A stretch of DNA of 64,000 nt from an uncultured bacterium (GCA_937920515.1 CALEUG010000007.1:109141-173140); one strand, 5' to 3'. Shown: positions 38,864 to 48,447, counted from the stretch's first letter. The notes: generated by a model not told the origin, from the sequence alone. Numbers and translations are program-made.

Positions 38864-39832
38864 ATGATTTTTCTGGTAACGGGTGCGACCGGGTTCATCG
38901 GCAGCCGGCTGATAGAAAAGCTGCTGACCCAGGGCCACCGCGTCTACGCCCTGGTGCGGAACCCGGCCCGGCTCAGCTGGCTAAAGCAGTCTCAAAACCT
39001 GGCACTGCTCAAAGGAGACCTTTTTACCCTGCCCGACCTGCCGGCTGGCTGTCAGGCGGTCTTCCATCTGGCGGGGCTGACCAAAGCCCTTAGACCGGTT
39101 GATTATTATACTGTAAACCAGGGAGGAACAGCAAGCCTGCTGGAAAAACTGGAGAAGAAAGGCCTGACACCCAGGTTTATTCACCTCAGCAGCCTGGCCG
39201 CCGGCCGCCCTTCCCCGGATGGCACTCCCGTCAGAGAAGATGAGCCTCCCTGCCCGGCTTCTCCCTACGGCCACAGCAAGCTCCTGGCGGAAGAAGAAGT
39301 GCTGAAGAGAAAAGATAAAATGCCGGTTGTAATTTTGCGGGCTGCTGCCATCTACGGACCGGGGGACCGGGATTTTCTTCAATTTTTCCGGACGGTAAAA
39401 AAAGGATGGCTTCTCACTTTTACCCGGGAACTGGTGATGAGCCTCTGCTTCGTTGACGACCTGGTCAGAGCCCTGGAGCTCTGCGCTGCTGCTCCCATAA
39501 AAAGCGGAGAAATCTACAACGTGGCTGACCCGGTTCCCAGGACCTGGGAAGAAATCGGACTGGAAGCTGCCAGAATCTTTGGCCGGAAAGTAAGGCCGGT
39601 CAGGTTCCCCCTCTGGCTGGTAAAAGGGGCCTCTGGAGTTTCTGAAGTTTTTTCCAGAATTTCCGGCCGGCCCACTGCCCTTAACCTCAGTAAGTGCCGC
39701 GATATGGAGAAACTTTTCTGGGTGGCCGACACCAGCAAGATAAAGCGTGACCTGGGCTTTGAAACGGCCTGGGTTTTTCCACAGGCCATGAAAGTTACCC
39801 TAAACTGGTATCTTGAGAATCACTGGCTGTAA
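38864..39832 (+). CDS. NAD(P)-dependent epimerase/dehydratase (extended SDR)
   Basis: MIFLVTGATGFIGSRLIEKLLTQGHRVYALVRNP...AVFHLAGLTKALRPVDYYTVNQGGT...SPYGHSKLLAEE. Confidence 0.9.
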   Translation: MIFLVTGATGFIGSRLIEKLLTQGHRVYALVRNPARLSWLKQSQNLALLKGDLFTLPDLPAGCQAVFHLAGLTKALRPVDYYTVNQGGTASLLEKLEKKGLTPRFIHLSSLAAGRPSPDGTPVREDEPPCPASPYGHSKLLAEEEVLKRKDKMPVVILRAAAIYGPGDRDFLQFFRTVKKGWLLTFTRELVMSLCFVDDLVRALELCAAAPIKSGEIYNVADPVPRTWEEIGLEAARIFGRKVRPVRFPLWLVKGASGVSEVFSRISGRPTALNLSKCRDMEKLFWVADTSKIKRDLGFETAWVFPQAMKVTLNWYLENHWL

Positions 39833-39909
39833 AAATTTTCTCTTTATCAAAACCGGTTTTTCTGGTAACTTTTTATAATGATGAATTGACATCATGAAAT
39901 ATACCCAAT

Positions 39910-40929
39910 ATGGAGTTTCAGCCGATGGATAGTAGAAGAACAGTTATCACCGGAATCGGGCATTACGTCCCTCCGAGGGTGGTCACCAATTTCGACCTGG
40001 AAAAACTGATGAACACCTCAGACCAATGGATAAGGGAGCGCACCGGCATCGTGGAAAGGCACTGGGCTGAACCGGGAATCGGGACCTCGGATCTGGCCAC
40101 AGAAGCCTCTCTCAGGGCCATAGAAGATGCCGGCATAGACAGATCGGAAATTGATTTCATCGTGGCAGCCACTCTTTCTCCCGACCATTACTTCCCTGGA
40201 ATAGGAGTAATGGTACAGGCTAAACTTGGGCTGGGAGAAATCGGGGCCCTGGATGTCCGCGACCAGTGTTCGGGATTCATATACGCCCTATCGGTGGCCG
40301 ACCAGTACATCCGGACCGGCACCTACAAGAAAATCCTGCTGGTGACGGCCGAACTGCAGTCAGCCAACCTGGACTATTCCGACGAAGGCCGGGACATGGC
40401 TGTCCTGTTTGGTGACGGAGCCGGGGCTTTAATTCTCGAACCCAACGACTCGGGCGACGGCCGGGGTGTCCTGTCCTGTCACCTTTTTTCCGACGGGCGT
40501 TTTGTCAGTGACCTCTGGATGGAAAAGCCGTCTTCGAAAGACAACCCCACCTTCAGGACCGAATTTTTTGAACAGGGTAAGTTCTATCCGCGGATGAACG
40601 GCCGTACTGTTTTTAAGAACGCCTGCGAAAAGATGCCACAGGCGGTCAGGCACGGGCTGAAACACCTGGGCCTCGCCGTCGACGACATAGATTACCTGAT
40701 ACCCCATCAGGCCAACGACCGCATTTCCCAGATGGTAGCCCGCGGTCTACAGATCCCTGAAGAAAAAGTAATAAGGAATATTTACCGCTATGGCAACACC
40801 ACCGCCGCCTCCATCCCGATAGCCCTGTCAGAAGCAGTTAAAGATGGTCGTATCAGGCCGGGAATGCTGGTGGCTCTGACTGCCTTCGGGGCCGGATTTA
40901 CCTGGGGCTCGGCTTTTATCAGGTGGTAA
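39910..40929 (+). CDS. fabH: 3-oxoacyl-ACP synthase III (FabH-like)
   Basis: TSDQWIRERTGIVERHW, DVRDQCSGFIYALSVADQYI (Cys), YLIPHQANDRI (His), YGNTTAASIPIAL (Asn). Start may be 39925. Confidence 0.92.
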   Translation: MEFQPMDSRRTVITGIGHYVPPRVVTNFDLEKLMNTSDQWIRERTGIVERHWAEPGIGTSDLATEASLRAIEDAGIDRSEIDFIVAATLSPDHYFPGIGVMVQAKLGLGEIGALDVRDQCSGFIYALSVADQYIRTGTYKKILLVTAELQSANLDYSDEGRDMAVLFGDGAGALILEPNDSGDGRGVLSCHLFSDGRFVSDLWMEKPSSKDNPTFRTEFFEQGKFYPRMNGRTVFKNACEKMPQAVRHGLKHLGLAVDDIDYLIPHQANDRISQMVARGLQIPEEKVIRNIYRYGNTTAASIPIALSEAVKDGRIRPGMLVALTAFGAGFTWGSAFIRW

Positions 40930-40952
40930 ATCTCTGATTTTTTAGATCTGGA

Positions 40953-40980
40953 TTGATATTCAAAATAGAATTGTGATAAT
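40953..40980 (+). promoter_or_regulatory. Putative promoter TTGATA-N16-GATAAT
   Basis: TTGATA 40953-40958 and GATAAT 40975-40980, upstream of GAGGAGG and ATG 41045. Confidence 0.4.
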
Positions 40981-41044
40981 CTAAAAATTTGAGAAAGAAA
41001 TCAGGCTTTTGCCGGATAAAACAAGAGACGAGGAGGTCTTAGGA

Positions 41045-42808
41045 ATGAAGAACACAAAACTCTTGAACCTGGGTGCAGCCATCTTTGTCCTGCTGATTCC
41101 GCTGGGACAGGCCCTGGCCCAGAGCCAGGAAGACGCCAGGTTCCAGAAAATTCTGGAAACGTACCTGGATGAATACTGGAAATTTTACCCGACGCAGGCA
41201 ACCGTGGCCGGATACTACAAATACAACGACAAACTGGAAGACCCCAGTCAGTCCAACGTCGACAAGAGAGACGAAATTATCAAGAAAATAAACAGCGACA
41301 TCATCAAGCTCGACCGCTCCAGGCTGTCGCCTGAAAACCAGCAGGCCCTGAATATTCTGTTCGACTACATCGACCTGGAATTCGTCAGGCTGGAGAACCT
41401 GTTGCCCTGGGATTACAACCCGCTTTTTTATAACGAGATCATAATCACCGGGCTGCACAGCCTGCTGACCAAAGAATTCGCTCCCGTTGACAGCCGGGTG
41501 CGCAGCGCCACCGAGAGGTTAAAAGCCCTGCCCAACCTGATTAAAAGGGCCAAGGATAACCTGAAAACCCCGGCCCAGATTTACACCGAAACCGCTCTGA
41601 AGCAGATGCCGCATATCATCAATTTTTACAAGACCGAAGCTCCGGCCCTGGCTGCTGCCGCTTCCGACCCGATAAAACAGGCTTTCCTGACCGAACTCAA
41701 CCGGGCAGTTCCGCTGCTTGAAGATTATCAGAGGTATTTGCGCTCCGAGCTTCTGCCTAAATCCACCGGCAATTTCCGGCTCGGACCAGAGGTCCATCGC
41801 CGCCTGATTCAGAGGCTGTCCGGCTCGGCTATCAGCCAGGAAGAACTGGCCAACCGGGCTCAGGCGGACGTCAAGAATATTCGCCGGGAAATGTTCCTGG
41901 TCTGCATTCCTCTCCACAAGATGATGTACCCTGAAGTTGACATCGAGCAGCTTCAGGGAGACCCCGATACCATCTGGAACCGGATCATCAAGAACGTGTT
42001 TGACAAGATCAAAGTCTTCCACCCGACCAGGGAAGAACTGGTCAATAAGATTGCCGCCTCGGCCGAAAGTCTTAAGAAGTTCGGACTGGAATCCAGGCTT
42101 TTCCCGATCCCGACCGAGCCTCTGGAAATCAAGCCCATGCCGGGCTATTTCGCTGGACTGAGCCGGGTCCGGTTGACCGGACCGGGGGCTTATGATACCC
42201 AGGGAAAATACACGGTTGAAATCGCCACCCTGCCCGAAGACTGGTCAGAGCAGAAAATCAAAGATTACCTGGAAGAACACAATAATTTTTATCTGGAAAT
42301 GATGACGGCCCAGAGAGTTTTCCCCGGAAACTTCGTCCCGCTCGTTTCCACCAGGAAAGCATCCACCCTGATTACCAGGCTTTTCCCCAACCCGGCCCTT
42401 CTTCTGGGCTGGCCTATCTATGTTCAACAGAACCTGATTTACGCTGGCTACGGCGACTACGACCCTCGGCTGAGGCTCAACCAGTTAAAACTGATGCTTA
42501 AGACCGTGATGAATTTCCAGATGGACCTCAACATCCACCAGGGTGGAATTACCAGGGAACAGTTCATGAGGTACCTGACAGTTACTGGCTTCCAGACCGA
42601 AACCGAAGCCGAACAAACCTGGGAATACCTGGTGTTGAATCCAGGCTCCGGCGCGCTTCCTTACGTGGGACTGCAGGAAATCCAGGACCTGGAAAAAGAC
42701 GTTCAGCGAACCCGGGGTCAGGCTTTCGACCGGGCCGAGTTTCTGACCAAGTTAATCTCCCACGGGGCCCTGCCCCCGATTCAGCTCAGGTCCAGACTTA
42801 TTAACTGA
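41045..42808 (+). CDS. DUF885 family exported protein
   Basis: Signal peptide MKNTKLLNLGAAIFVLLIPLGQALA; DEYWKFYPTQATVAGYYKYNDKLEDPSQ; HQGGITREQFMRYLTVTGFQTETEAEQT. RBS GAGGAGG before 41045. Confidence 0.85.
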   Translation: MKNTKLLNLGAAIFVLLIPLGQALAQSQEDARFQKILETYLDEYWKFYPTQATVAGYYKYNDKLEDPSQSNVDKRDEIIKKINSDIIKLDRSRLSPENQQALNILFDYIDLEFVRLENLLPWDYNPLFYNEIIITGLHSLLTKEFAPVDSRVRSATERLKALPNLIKRAKDNLKTPAQIYTETALKQMPHIINFYKTEAPALAAAASDPIKQAFLTELNRAVPLLEDYQRYLRSELLPKSTGNFRLGPEVHRRLIQRLSGSAISQEELANRAQADVKNIRREMFLVCIPLHKMMYPEVDIEQLQGDPDTIWNRIIKNVFDKIKVFHPTREELVNKIAASAESLKKFGLESRLFPIPTEPLEIKPMPGYFAGLSRVRLTGPGAYDTQGKYTVEIATLPEDWSEQKIKDYLEEHNNFYLEMMTAQRVFPGNFVPLVSTRKASTLITRLFPNPALLLGWPIYVQQNLIYAGYGDYDPRLRLNQLKLMLKTVMNFQMDLNIHQGGITREQFMRYLTVTGFQTETEAEQTWEYLVLNPGSGALPYVGLQEIQDLEKDVQRTRGQAFDRAEFLTKLISHGALPPIQLRSRLIN

Positions 42809-42817
42809 TATCAACAG

Positions 42818-42857
42818 GGGAGGAGAGGAAGATTTCTTCTCCTCCCTATTTTTTTTA
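42818..42857 (+). terminator. Strong rho-independent terminator
   Basis: GGGAGGAGAGGAA-GAT-TTCTTCTCCTCCC (13-pair stem with one G-T) followed by TATTTTTTTTA, just after the stop at 42808. Confidence 0.93.
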
Positions 42858-42891
42858 TTTAAAGTTCTCAGAAAACAGACAGGCCGAAAAT

Positions 42892-43740
42892 TTGAAGATG
42901 AAGCAGAGCCTGAGCGTAGAGCCTGGGTTCAACCTGGTGGATTCTCACGCCCACCTGGACATGCCGGACTTCAACCGGGACCGTGAGCAGGTGGTGGAAC
43001 GGGCCAGAAGCAGCTCGGTTAACTGGATACTATGCCCCCTGGACCTGTGTTCCGGGGAAAGCCTGAGGAACGGCTTAAAACTCCTGCAGGAGCACCCGGG
43101 CCTATTTCTGGCAGCCGGAGTGCACCCCCACCAGGCCAGCCAGTTGAATTACGGCCACCTGAAAACCATCAGGCGGCTGGCCCTGGAGAAGAAAATCGTG
43201 GCGGTAGGCGAAATAGGACTTGATTTTCACTACAACTTTTCGCCGCCCGAAAAACAGCTTGAGGCCTTTCGGGCCCAGCTGGAGCTGGCCGCCGAGTTGA
43301 ACCTGCCGGTCATAATCCACAGCCGGCAGGCCGAGAAAAATTTACTGGAGATACTACCGGCCTCCGGTTCCAAACCTCGCGGAATTCTTCACTGCTACAC
43401 AGAATCCCTGGCCACAGCCAGAAAGATGATCGGACGCGGCTTCCTGATTTCATTTTCCGGCATCCTGACCTACCCCCGGGCCTCTGACCTCAGGGAGACC
43501 GCTAAACACCTGCCCCTGGATAGCCTTCTGGTGGAAACGGATTCTCCCTACCTGACCCCGGAACCGGAGAAACAAAAAAACAGGCGGAACGAGCCGGCTT
43601 TCGTGGTGTCGACTGCCCGCCAGCTGGCCGAGTTGCACCGGGTTTCGCTGGAAAAAGTGGCCGAAGTGACCACAGCCAACTTTTTTAGCCTGTTTAAATT
43701 GCAAAATCAGACGGCCGGTGTTAAGATGGGAAAAGCCTGA
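42892..43740 (+). CDS. TatD family deoxyribonuclease
   Basis: LVDSHAHLDMPDFNRDREQVVERA...AAGVHPHQASQ...AVGEIGLDFHYNFSPPEKQLEAFRAQLELAAELNLPVIIHSRQA...LLVETDSPYLTPEP. Confidence 0.95.
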   Translation: MKMKQSLSVEPGFNLVDSHAHLDMPDFNRDREQVVERARSSSVNWILCPLDLCSGESLRNGLKLLQEHPGLFLAAGVHPHQASQLNYGHLKTIRRLALEKKIVAVGEIGLDFHYNFSPPEKQLEAFRAQLELAAELNLPVIIHSRQAEKNLLEILPASGSKPRGILHCYTESLATARKMIGRGFLISFSGILTYPRASDLRETAKHLPLDSLLVETDSPYLTPEPEKQKNRRNEPAFVVSTARQLAELHRVSLEKVAEVTTANFFSLFKLQNQTAGVKMGKA

Positions 43741-43759
43741 CTGGCCTGACCTTGATGAC

Positions 43760-44782
43760 ATGACTGCTTACCCAGAGACTCTAACTGCTCAGAACCGGGT
43801 CCCCTCTCTGTCCGAAATCTTCAGACCTGTCAACCGGCGACTCAGCCAGGTTGACTGTACCCTGAGGTCCTGGCCCGGGCAGACCTCTCCATTGCTGCGG
43901 ACCATGGCCGCCAGAACAATTTCCAGGCCAGGCAAACTGATCCGTCCCGGAATATTGTTACTGATAACAGGACATCTTGGTTATCGGGATGGCCAGGATA
44001 TCCTCCTGGCCGCAGCCGTCGAAGGCATCCACCTGGCCAGCCTGATCCATGACGACATCATAGACCGCTCCACCTACCGCCGCGGTGAAAAAACCGCCCT
44101 GCAGAGGTTCGGACCTGATTTCAGCTTGCTCCTGGGCGATTTCTTCTTCATCAGGTCTATCGCCAGATCTCTATCAGTAAGAGATAGAAAAATTCCTGAG
44201 ATGCTGGCCGAAGCCGCCAGGATGATGATCGAGGGAGAGATAGAAGAGCTGGCTGAGAGTTATAATTTCAACCTCAGCCGGACCCGATACCTGAAAATCA
44301 TTGAAAAAAAGACCGCCAGCCTTTTCCAGACCACCTGCCGGCTGGCCGGACGGCTGGCAGGTGCGGGGAGAAAAGAAGTGAAAGCCCTGGAAGAATACGG
44401 GCTGAATCTCGGACTGGCCTTCCAGGTGACTGATGACCTGCTCGACCTGGTTGGCCAGCCTTCACGAACCGGAAAACCCACTTTTTCCGACCTTAGAGAA
44501 GGACGGGTTACCCTTCCGGTGATCTACGCCTTGAAACGGGCTGACCGGAGTTCGCGTCATAAATTAGAATCTTCCCTGCATAATATAAAAGAAAATAAGG
44601 AAGCCGGAGATTGGCCGCAGCTTCTCGAGCTCATAAAAAGCACCGGAGCCCTGGACCAGACCTTCGGTCAGGCAGTCGGTCTGGCCGGAAAGGCCCGCCG
44701 GGCCGCCCTAAAGCTTAAACCATCGCTCTACCGCCAGTCGCTGCTGCAGCTCATTGATTTTGTCCTGTGGAGAGAGCGATAA
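43760..44782 (+). CDS. Polyprenyl (isoprenoid) diphosphate synthase
   Basis: GKLIRPGILLL, EGIHLASLIHDDIIDRSTYRRG (first Asp-rich motif), FQVTDDLLDLVG (second). Start uncertain (track start 43718). Confidence 0.88.
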   Translation: MTAYPETLTAQNRVPSLSEIFRPVNRRLSQVDCTLRSWPGQTSPLLRTMAARTISRPGKLIRPGILLLITGHLGYRDGQDILLAAAVEGIHLASLIHDDIIDRSTYRRGEKTALQRFGPDFSLLLGDFFFIRSIARSLSVRDRKIPEMLAEAARMMIEGEIEELAESYNFNLSRTRYLKIIEKKTASLFQTTCRLAGRLAGAGRKEVKALEEYGLNLGLAFQVTDDLLDLVGQPSRTGKPTFSDLREGRVTLPVIYALKRADRSSRHKLESSLHNIKENKEAGDWPQLLELIKSTGALDQTFGQAVGLAGKARRAALKLKPSLYRQSLLQLIDFVLWRER

Positions 44783-44802
44783 CCAGGAAGGTTTGATTTG
44801 AT

Positions 44803-45429
44803 ATGATAGAAATAGAAGTCAAGATAAGAATTGAGAACCTGAAGGAAACCCGGCAGAAGTTGCTGGATCTGGGCTGCCTGGTTGACCGCGACTTTTACCG
44901 CGAGTGGAATGTCCTGTATGATTTTGCCGACAGCCGGCTGGAAAAAGCCCGGCAGGCCCTGCGCCTGAGAAGGATCGGCCGCAAGGCTTTCCTGACTTTT
45001 AAGGGCCAGCCGCTTAAGTCCCGATCCTTCAAAATCCGCGAAGAATACGAGAGCGAGGTAAAAAATTTCAGGCACATCAAGAAAATCCTGCAGAAACTCG
45101 GGCTGAGGCCGGTGTTTGAATACCGCAAGAAGAGAATGTTGCTCAGAAAAGACCGGGTTAAAATCTGCCTGGACGAGACCGAGGCCGGCAACTTTATCGA
45201 GCTGGAAGGAAAAAGAAGCGACCTGGTCAGGTTAGCGGCCAGGCTGGGTTATTCCCGGAAGGATTTTATCAAGCTGGATTATGTTCAGATGATAAAAGAA
45301 AAAAGACAGAGCGATTATTTGTCCTCTTCGTCGAAGCCGCCCTCTTCCTCTTCTTCCTCAAATTCTTCTAATTCCTCTTCTTCCAGTTCTTCTTCCACGC
45401 CTTCCTCTTCGGCTTCTTCCAGCTCCTGA
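44803..45429 (+). CDS. CYTH-domain (class IV adenylate cyclase-like) protein with low-complexity poly-Ser tail
   Basis: MIEIEVKIRIENLKETRQKLLDLGC...RKKRMLLRKDRVKICLDETEAGNFIELEG; tail SSSSKPPSSSSSSNSSNSSSSSSSSTPSSSASSSS lies antisense to rpoZ. Confidence 0.83.
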   Translation: MIEIEVKIRIENLKETRQKLLDLGCLVDRDFYREWNVLYDFADSRLEKARQALRLRRIGRKAFLTFKGQPLKSRSFKIREEYESEVKNFRHIKKILQKLGLRPVFEYRKKRMLLRKDRVKICLDETEAGNFIELEGKRSDLVRLAARLGYSRKDFIKLDYVQMIKEKRQSDYLSSSSKPPSSSSSSNSSNSSSSSSSSTPSSSASSSS

Positions 45430-45698
45430 CCTTCATAATCGGCTTCGGTCTCCGATTCTCCGGCCATCAGGGGAATGGCCTCGGTCAGAAGCACTTCTTC
45501 CTCTTCCATTCCTTCTTCTCTCTTGAAGGGCAGGATTTCGTACTTGATGGCCCCTGACCTGAGCTCTTCCTGGGCGATGCGGATGGGATTGCGGTGCCTG
45601 GACTTAATCTTGGGGCGGTCCCCCTTGAGCAGCTGCTTGGCCCTCTGGGCAGCCACTATGATGAAACGGAACTTGCTGTCAAAAATGTTTTCTTTCAA
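45315..45698 (-). CDS. rpoZ: RNA polymerase omega subunit (RpoZ-like) with acidic C-terminal tail
   Basis: SKFRFIIVAAQRAKQLLKGDRPKIKSRHRNPIRIAQEELRSGAIKYEI, then an acidic tail ending ELEEFEEEEEEGGFDEEDK. Confidence 0.85.
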   Translation of the reverse strand: MKENIFDSKFRFIIVAAQRAKQLLKGDRPKIKSRHRNPIRIAQEELRSGAIKYEILPFKREEGMEEEEVLLTEAIPLMAGESETEADYEGQELEEAEEEGVEEELEEEELEEFEEEEEEGGFDEEDK

Positions 45699-46106
45699 GG
45701 ATGTTTATCTCCTCTTCCGGTATCGGGCGAAACTGAAAAACAAGAATAGCAGATATGCCCGGAAATATCAAGACAGACAGGGGGCGGGGGACGAACAGGA
45801 AACAGGCAAATCGGTACATTCTGTATGGACCTTTAGCTACGCCCGGGACTGAGCTTAAAATGGAGCTGACCAACGGGACAAACGTCTTCCATCCCTCAGT
45901 GGAAGTTGCTGTCAGAGAAAATAGAAAAATCAGGATAACTCCCGTTTCGCTTGCATTAACTGACCTCTGGCTCGACAGGATTTCCTGGGCCGGAAAGAAC
46001 TTTCTGATTGACAGCTCTGGCCGGCTGTGTTAAAGAAAGGAACGTTATCTCTCGAATAGTCATAAGAAGATAGAAAATACATCGTAAGGATACAGGAGCA
46101 CCCGCC

Positions 46107-47477
46107 ATGGAACTTTTTCTCCACAACCTGGCCGGCTGGCTGGACAAGACAGCTTCCAATATCTGGACCATCATGGTCCCCATCCTTTTCGGGGTGGGAC
46201 TTCTTTTAACCATCAGGATTGGTTTTCTGCAATTCAGAAAACTGGGACCGTCTTTCAAAGTGATGTTCAGTCGCGCTTCCAGAAAAAGCAGCGGCGAAGG
46301 CGACGTCTCTCCCTTTGCCGCAGTCTCCACTGCCCTGGCCGCCACCGTGGGCAACGGCAACATAGCCGGGGTGGCTACGGCCCTTTTCTGGGGAGGACCC
46401 GGGGCCATTTTCTGGATGTGGGTCTGCGGTTTCCTGGGTATGGCTACCAAATTTTCAGAAGCCTTCCTGGGTGTCCTTTACCGGGAAAAGCATCCGGACG
46501 GGACCATAGCCGGCGGGCCCATGTATTACATAAAGAATGGCCTTAACAAGACCGGCTTTGCCGTATTCCTGGCCGGCTTCTTTGCCGTCTGCGGAGCTTT
46601 CGCCTCCCTGTTCGGAACGGGAAACATGATGCAGAGCAACCAGATGTCGCTGGCCTTTAAGACCCAGTTTGGAATTCCGCCGGTGCTGACCGGAGCGGTT
46701 ATAACCTTCTTCGTCGGCCTGGTAGTTCTCGGTGGAATCAAGAGAATCGGGGCGGTGGCCGAAAGGCTGGTCCCGACCATGATTGTCTTATACCTCGGAG
46801 CCGGAATCATTGTCCTGATAGATAATATCGGAGCCGTTCCCCGTGCTTTCCTTTTGATTTTTGAATATGCCTTTACTCCGGCCGCGGCCACGGGTGGATT
46901 CCTGGGAGCCACCATAAAGAACGCCATTCAATTTGGAGCCCGCCGTGGCATCCTGTCTAACGAAGCCGGGTTGGGCAGCGCCCCGATTGCCCACGCCGCC
47001 GCTCAGACACCGAGCCCGCTGCACCAGGGCCTGATCGGGGTGATGGAAGTCTTTATCGACACCATCCTGGTCTGCACCTTCACCGCCCTGATCAACCTGT
47101 CTTCCGGGATCTGGACCAGTGGGGTCTCCGGCTCGGCCATGACCGTGACCGCTTTTTCCAAAACACTCCCCCATGTCGGCGGAACCATAGTTTCCATTTG
47201 CTCGTTCTTCTTCGGTTACACAACGCTAATCGGCTGGTGTTACTACGGCGAACAGTGTCTCAAGTATCTGTTCGGAATCAAAATCGCCATGCCTTACCGC
47301 ATGGTCTTTATCGCCCTGACTTTCATCGGGGCTGTGGTTTCCATAGAAATTGTCTTTTTCATGGGAGACATAGCCAACGCCTTTATGGCCTTCCCCAATC
47401 TTATTGGCCTTCTGCTGCTGTCTGGAGTCCTGGCCAAACGCCTGAAAGAGATGAAAGAAAAGCATCCGGAACTTTAA
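46107..47477 (+). CDS. Sodium:alanine/amino-acid symporter (AGCS family)
   Basis: GVGLLLTIRIGFLQFRKL, STALAATVGNGNIAGVATALFWGGPGAIFWMWVCGFLGMATKFSEAFLGVLYRE, GGPMYYI. Confidence 0.95.
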   Translation: MELFLHNLAGWLDKTASNIWTIMVPILFGVGLLLTIRIGFLQFRKLGPSFKVMFSRASRKSSGEGDVSPFAAVSTALAATVGNGNIAGVATALFWGGPGAIFWMWVCGFLGMATKFSEAFLGVLYREKHPDGTIAGGPMYYIKNGLNKTGFAVFLAGFFAVCGAFASLFGTGNMMQSNQMSLAFKTQFGIPPVLTGAVITFFVGLVVLGGIKRIGAVAERLVPTMIVLYLGAGIIVLIDNIGAVPRAFLLIFEYAFTPAAATGGFLGATIKNAIQFGARRGILSNEAGLGSAPIAHAAAQTPSPLHQGLIGVMEVFIDTILVCTFTALINLSSGIWTSGVSGSAMTVTAFSKTLPHVGGTIVSICSFFFGYTTLIGWCYYGEQCLKYLFGIKIAMPYRMVFIALTFIGAVVSIEIVFFMGDIANAFMAFPNLIGLLLLSGVLAKRLKEMKEKHPEL

Positions 47478-47682
47478 GGTTCAGGCAGGTTAAAAATCAT
47501 CCGGCAAATAGAGGGACGGATATTCACGTCGGGAGGTCTTCCCTGCCCGGGATATCATCCGGCATCCGGTCTGTATTTATATTCTCCCCGGCCAGGGATA
47601 ACAGATAAAGTTTTTGAATCAGACGAGAACTTATGACACCCGGGCCAGCCCTCAATAACTATGGACGTCCTAAGAGTAAGAA

Positions 47683-48057
47683 TCAATAGCTGCGAACGAT
47701 GTCATCTTCGGTGTCAAACCGTCCGTCTTCCCCCGCCGAGCGGAGCTCGAATTCTGTCTCGGACAGTTTTTGATACCTGATGGTCCGCCCCCAGCCGTCG
47801 GTCAGGCTGAGCCCGTAGCTCCGGCCCCCCTGGAGCTCCCTCAGCGATTCCGGCACCCGGCCCTGGTGCCCGGTCATCCACTCCTGGACGGCCCTGCCCA
47901 CCTGTTCCAGGTTGACCGAGGTCAGCCCGGCCCTGGTCTGGTTAAAGCGGGAAACCTGCTCTTCCACCGGCACCTTTTTCTCGGTTTTCATAAAAAATAC
48001 AAAATAAATGACAACTACGGCCAGAAGAAGGATTACCAGAGCGCCTTTCCCCCTCAA
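47683..48057 (-). CDS. Membrane-anchored protein with type II secretion G-like C-terminal domain (TTG start)
   Basis: N-terminal TM ALVILLLAVVVIYFVFF; C-terminal DGWGRTIRYQKLSETEFELRSAGEDGRFDTEDDI; SD GGAGG five nt before TTG. Confidence 0.75.
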   Translation of the reverse strand: MRGKGALVILLLAVVVIYFVFFMKTEKKVPVEEQVSRFNQTRAGLTSVNLEQVGRAVQEWMTGHQGRVPESLRELQGGRSYGLSLTDGWGRTIRYQKLSETEFELRSAGEDGRFDTEDDIVRSY

Positions 48058-48077
48058 TTTAGCCTCCAGAAGGAAAA

Positions 48078-48150
48078 TGACCCGTGAAGGACTCGAACCT
48101 TCAACCCGCGGATTAAGAGTCCGCTGCTCTACCTGTTGAGCTAACGGGCC
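48078..48150 (-). tRNA. tRNA-Lys (anticodon CTT), CCA not encoded
   Basis: Reverse complement GGCCCGTTAGCTCAACAGGTAGAGCAGCGGACTCTTAATCCGCGGGTTGAAGGTTCGAGTCCTTCACGGGTCA: cloverleaf with acceptor GGCCCGT/ACGGGTC, anticodon loop CTCTTAA, T-loop GGTTCGAGTCC. Confidence 0.96.
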
Positions 48151-48447
48151 AGAAATTCCTATTAAGTTTAATTTAGACAGGCCAAGTTGTCAACTGACCG
48201 AAACGGTTTTCCGGAGCCTGGAAAGAAGAGGCATACATGAAAATCTATTCATATGTTTTACTGGCAAATCAGGTATCCAATTCCCGCTCCGGCAGGGAAA
48301 AAGCAGCTGATACCTGTTCCGGGTTTCCAGCCGTTTGGTCAAGGCCAGGAACCGCGGACAACCTGGCTCTCCGGTCACTTTCTTGCTGAAATTTTTTCTG
48401 AGCTGAGTATAATGCTTCTGAAGTAATAACTATTAGGCGGAGGAGTC

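Noticed and set aside
45755-46033. 92-aa plus-strand ORF between rpoZ and the AGCS symporter
   Set aside because: No domain signature, weak RBS, and the region looks intergenic.
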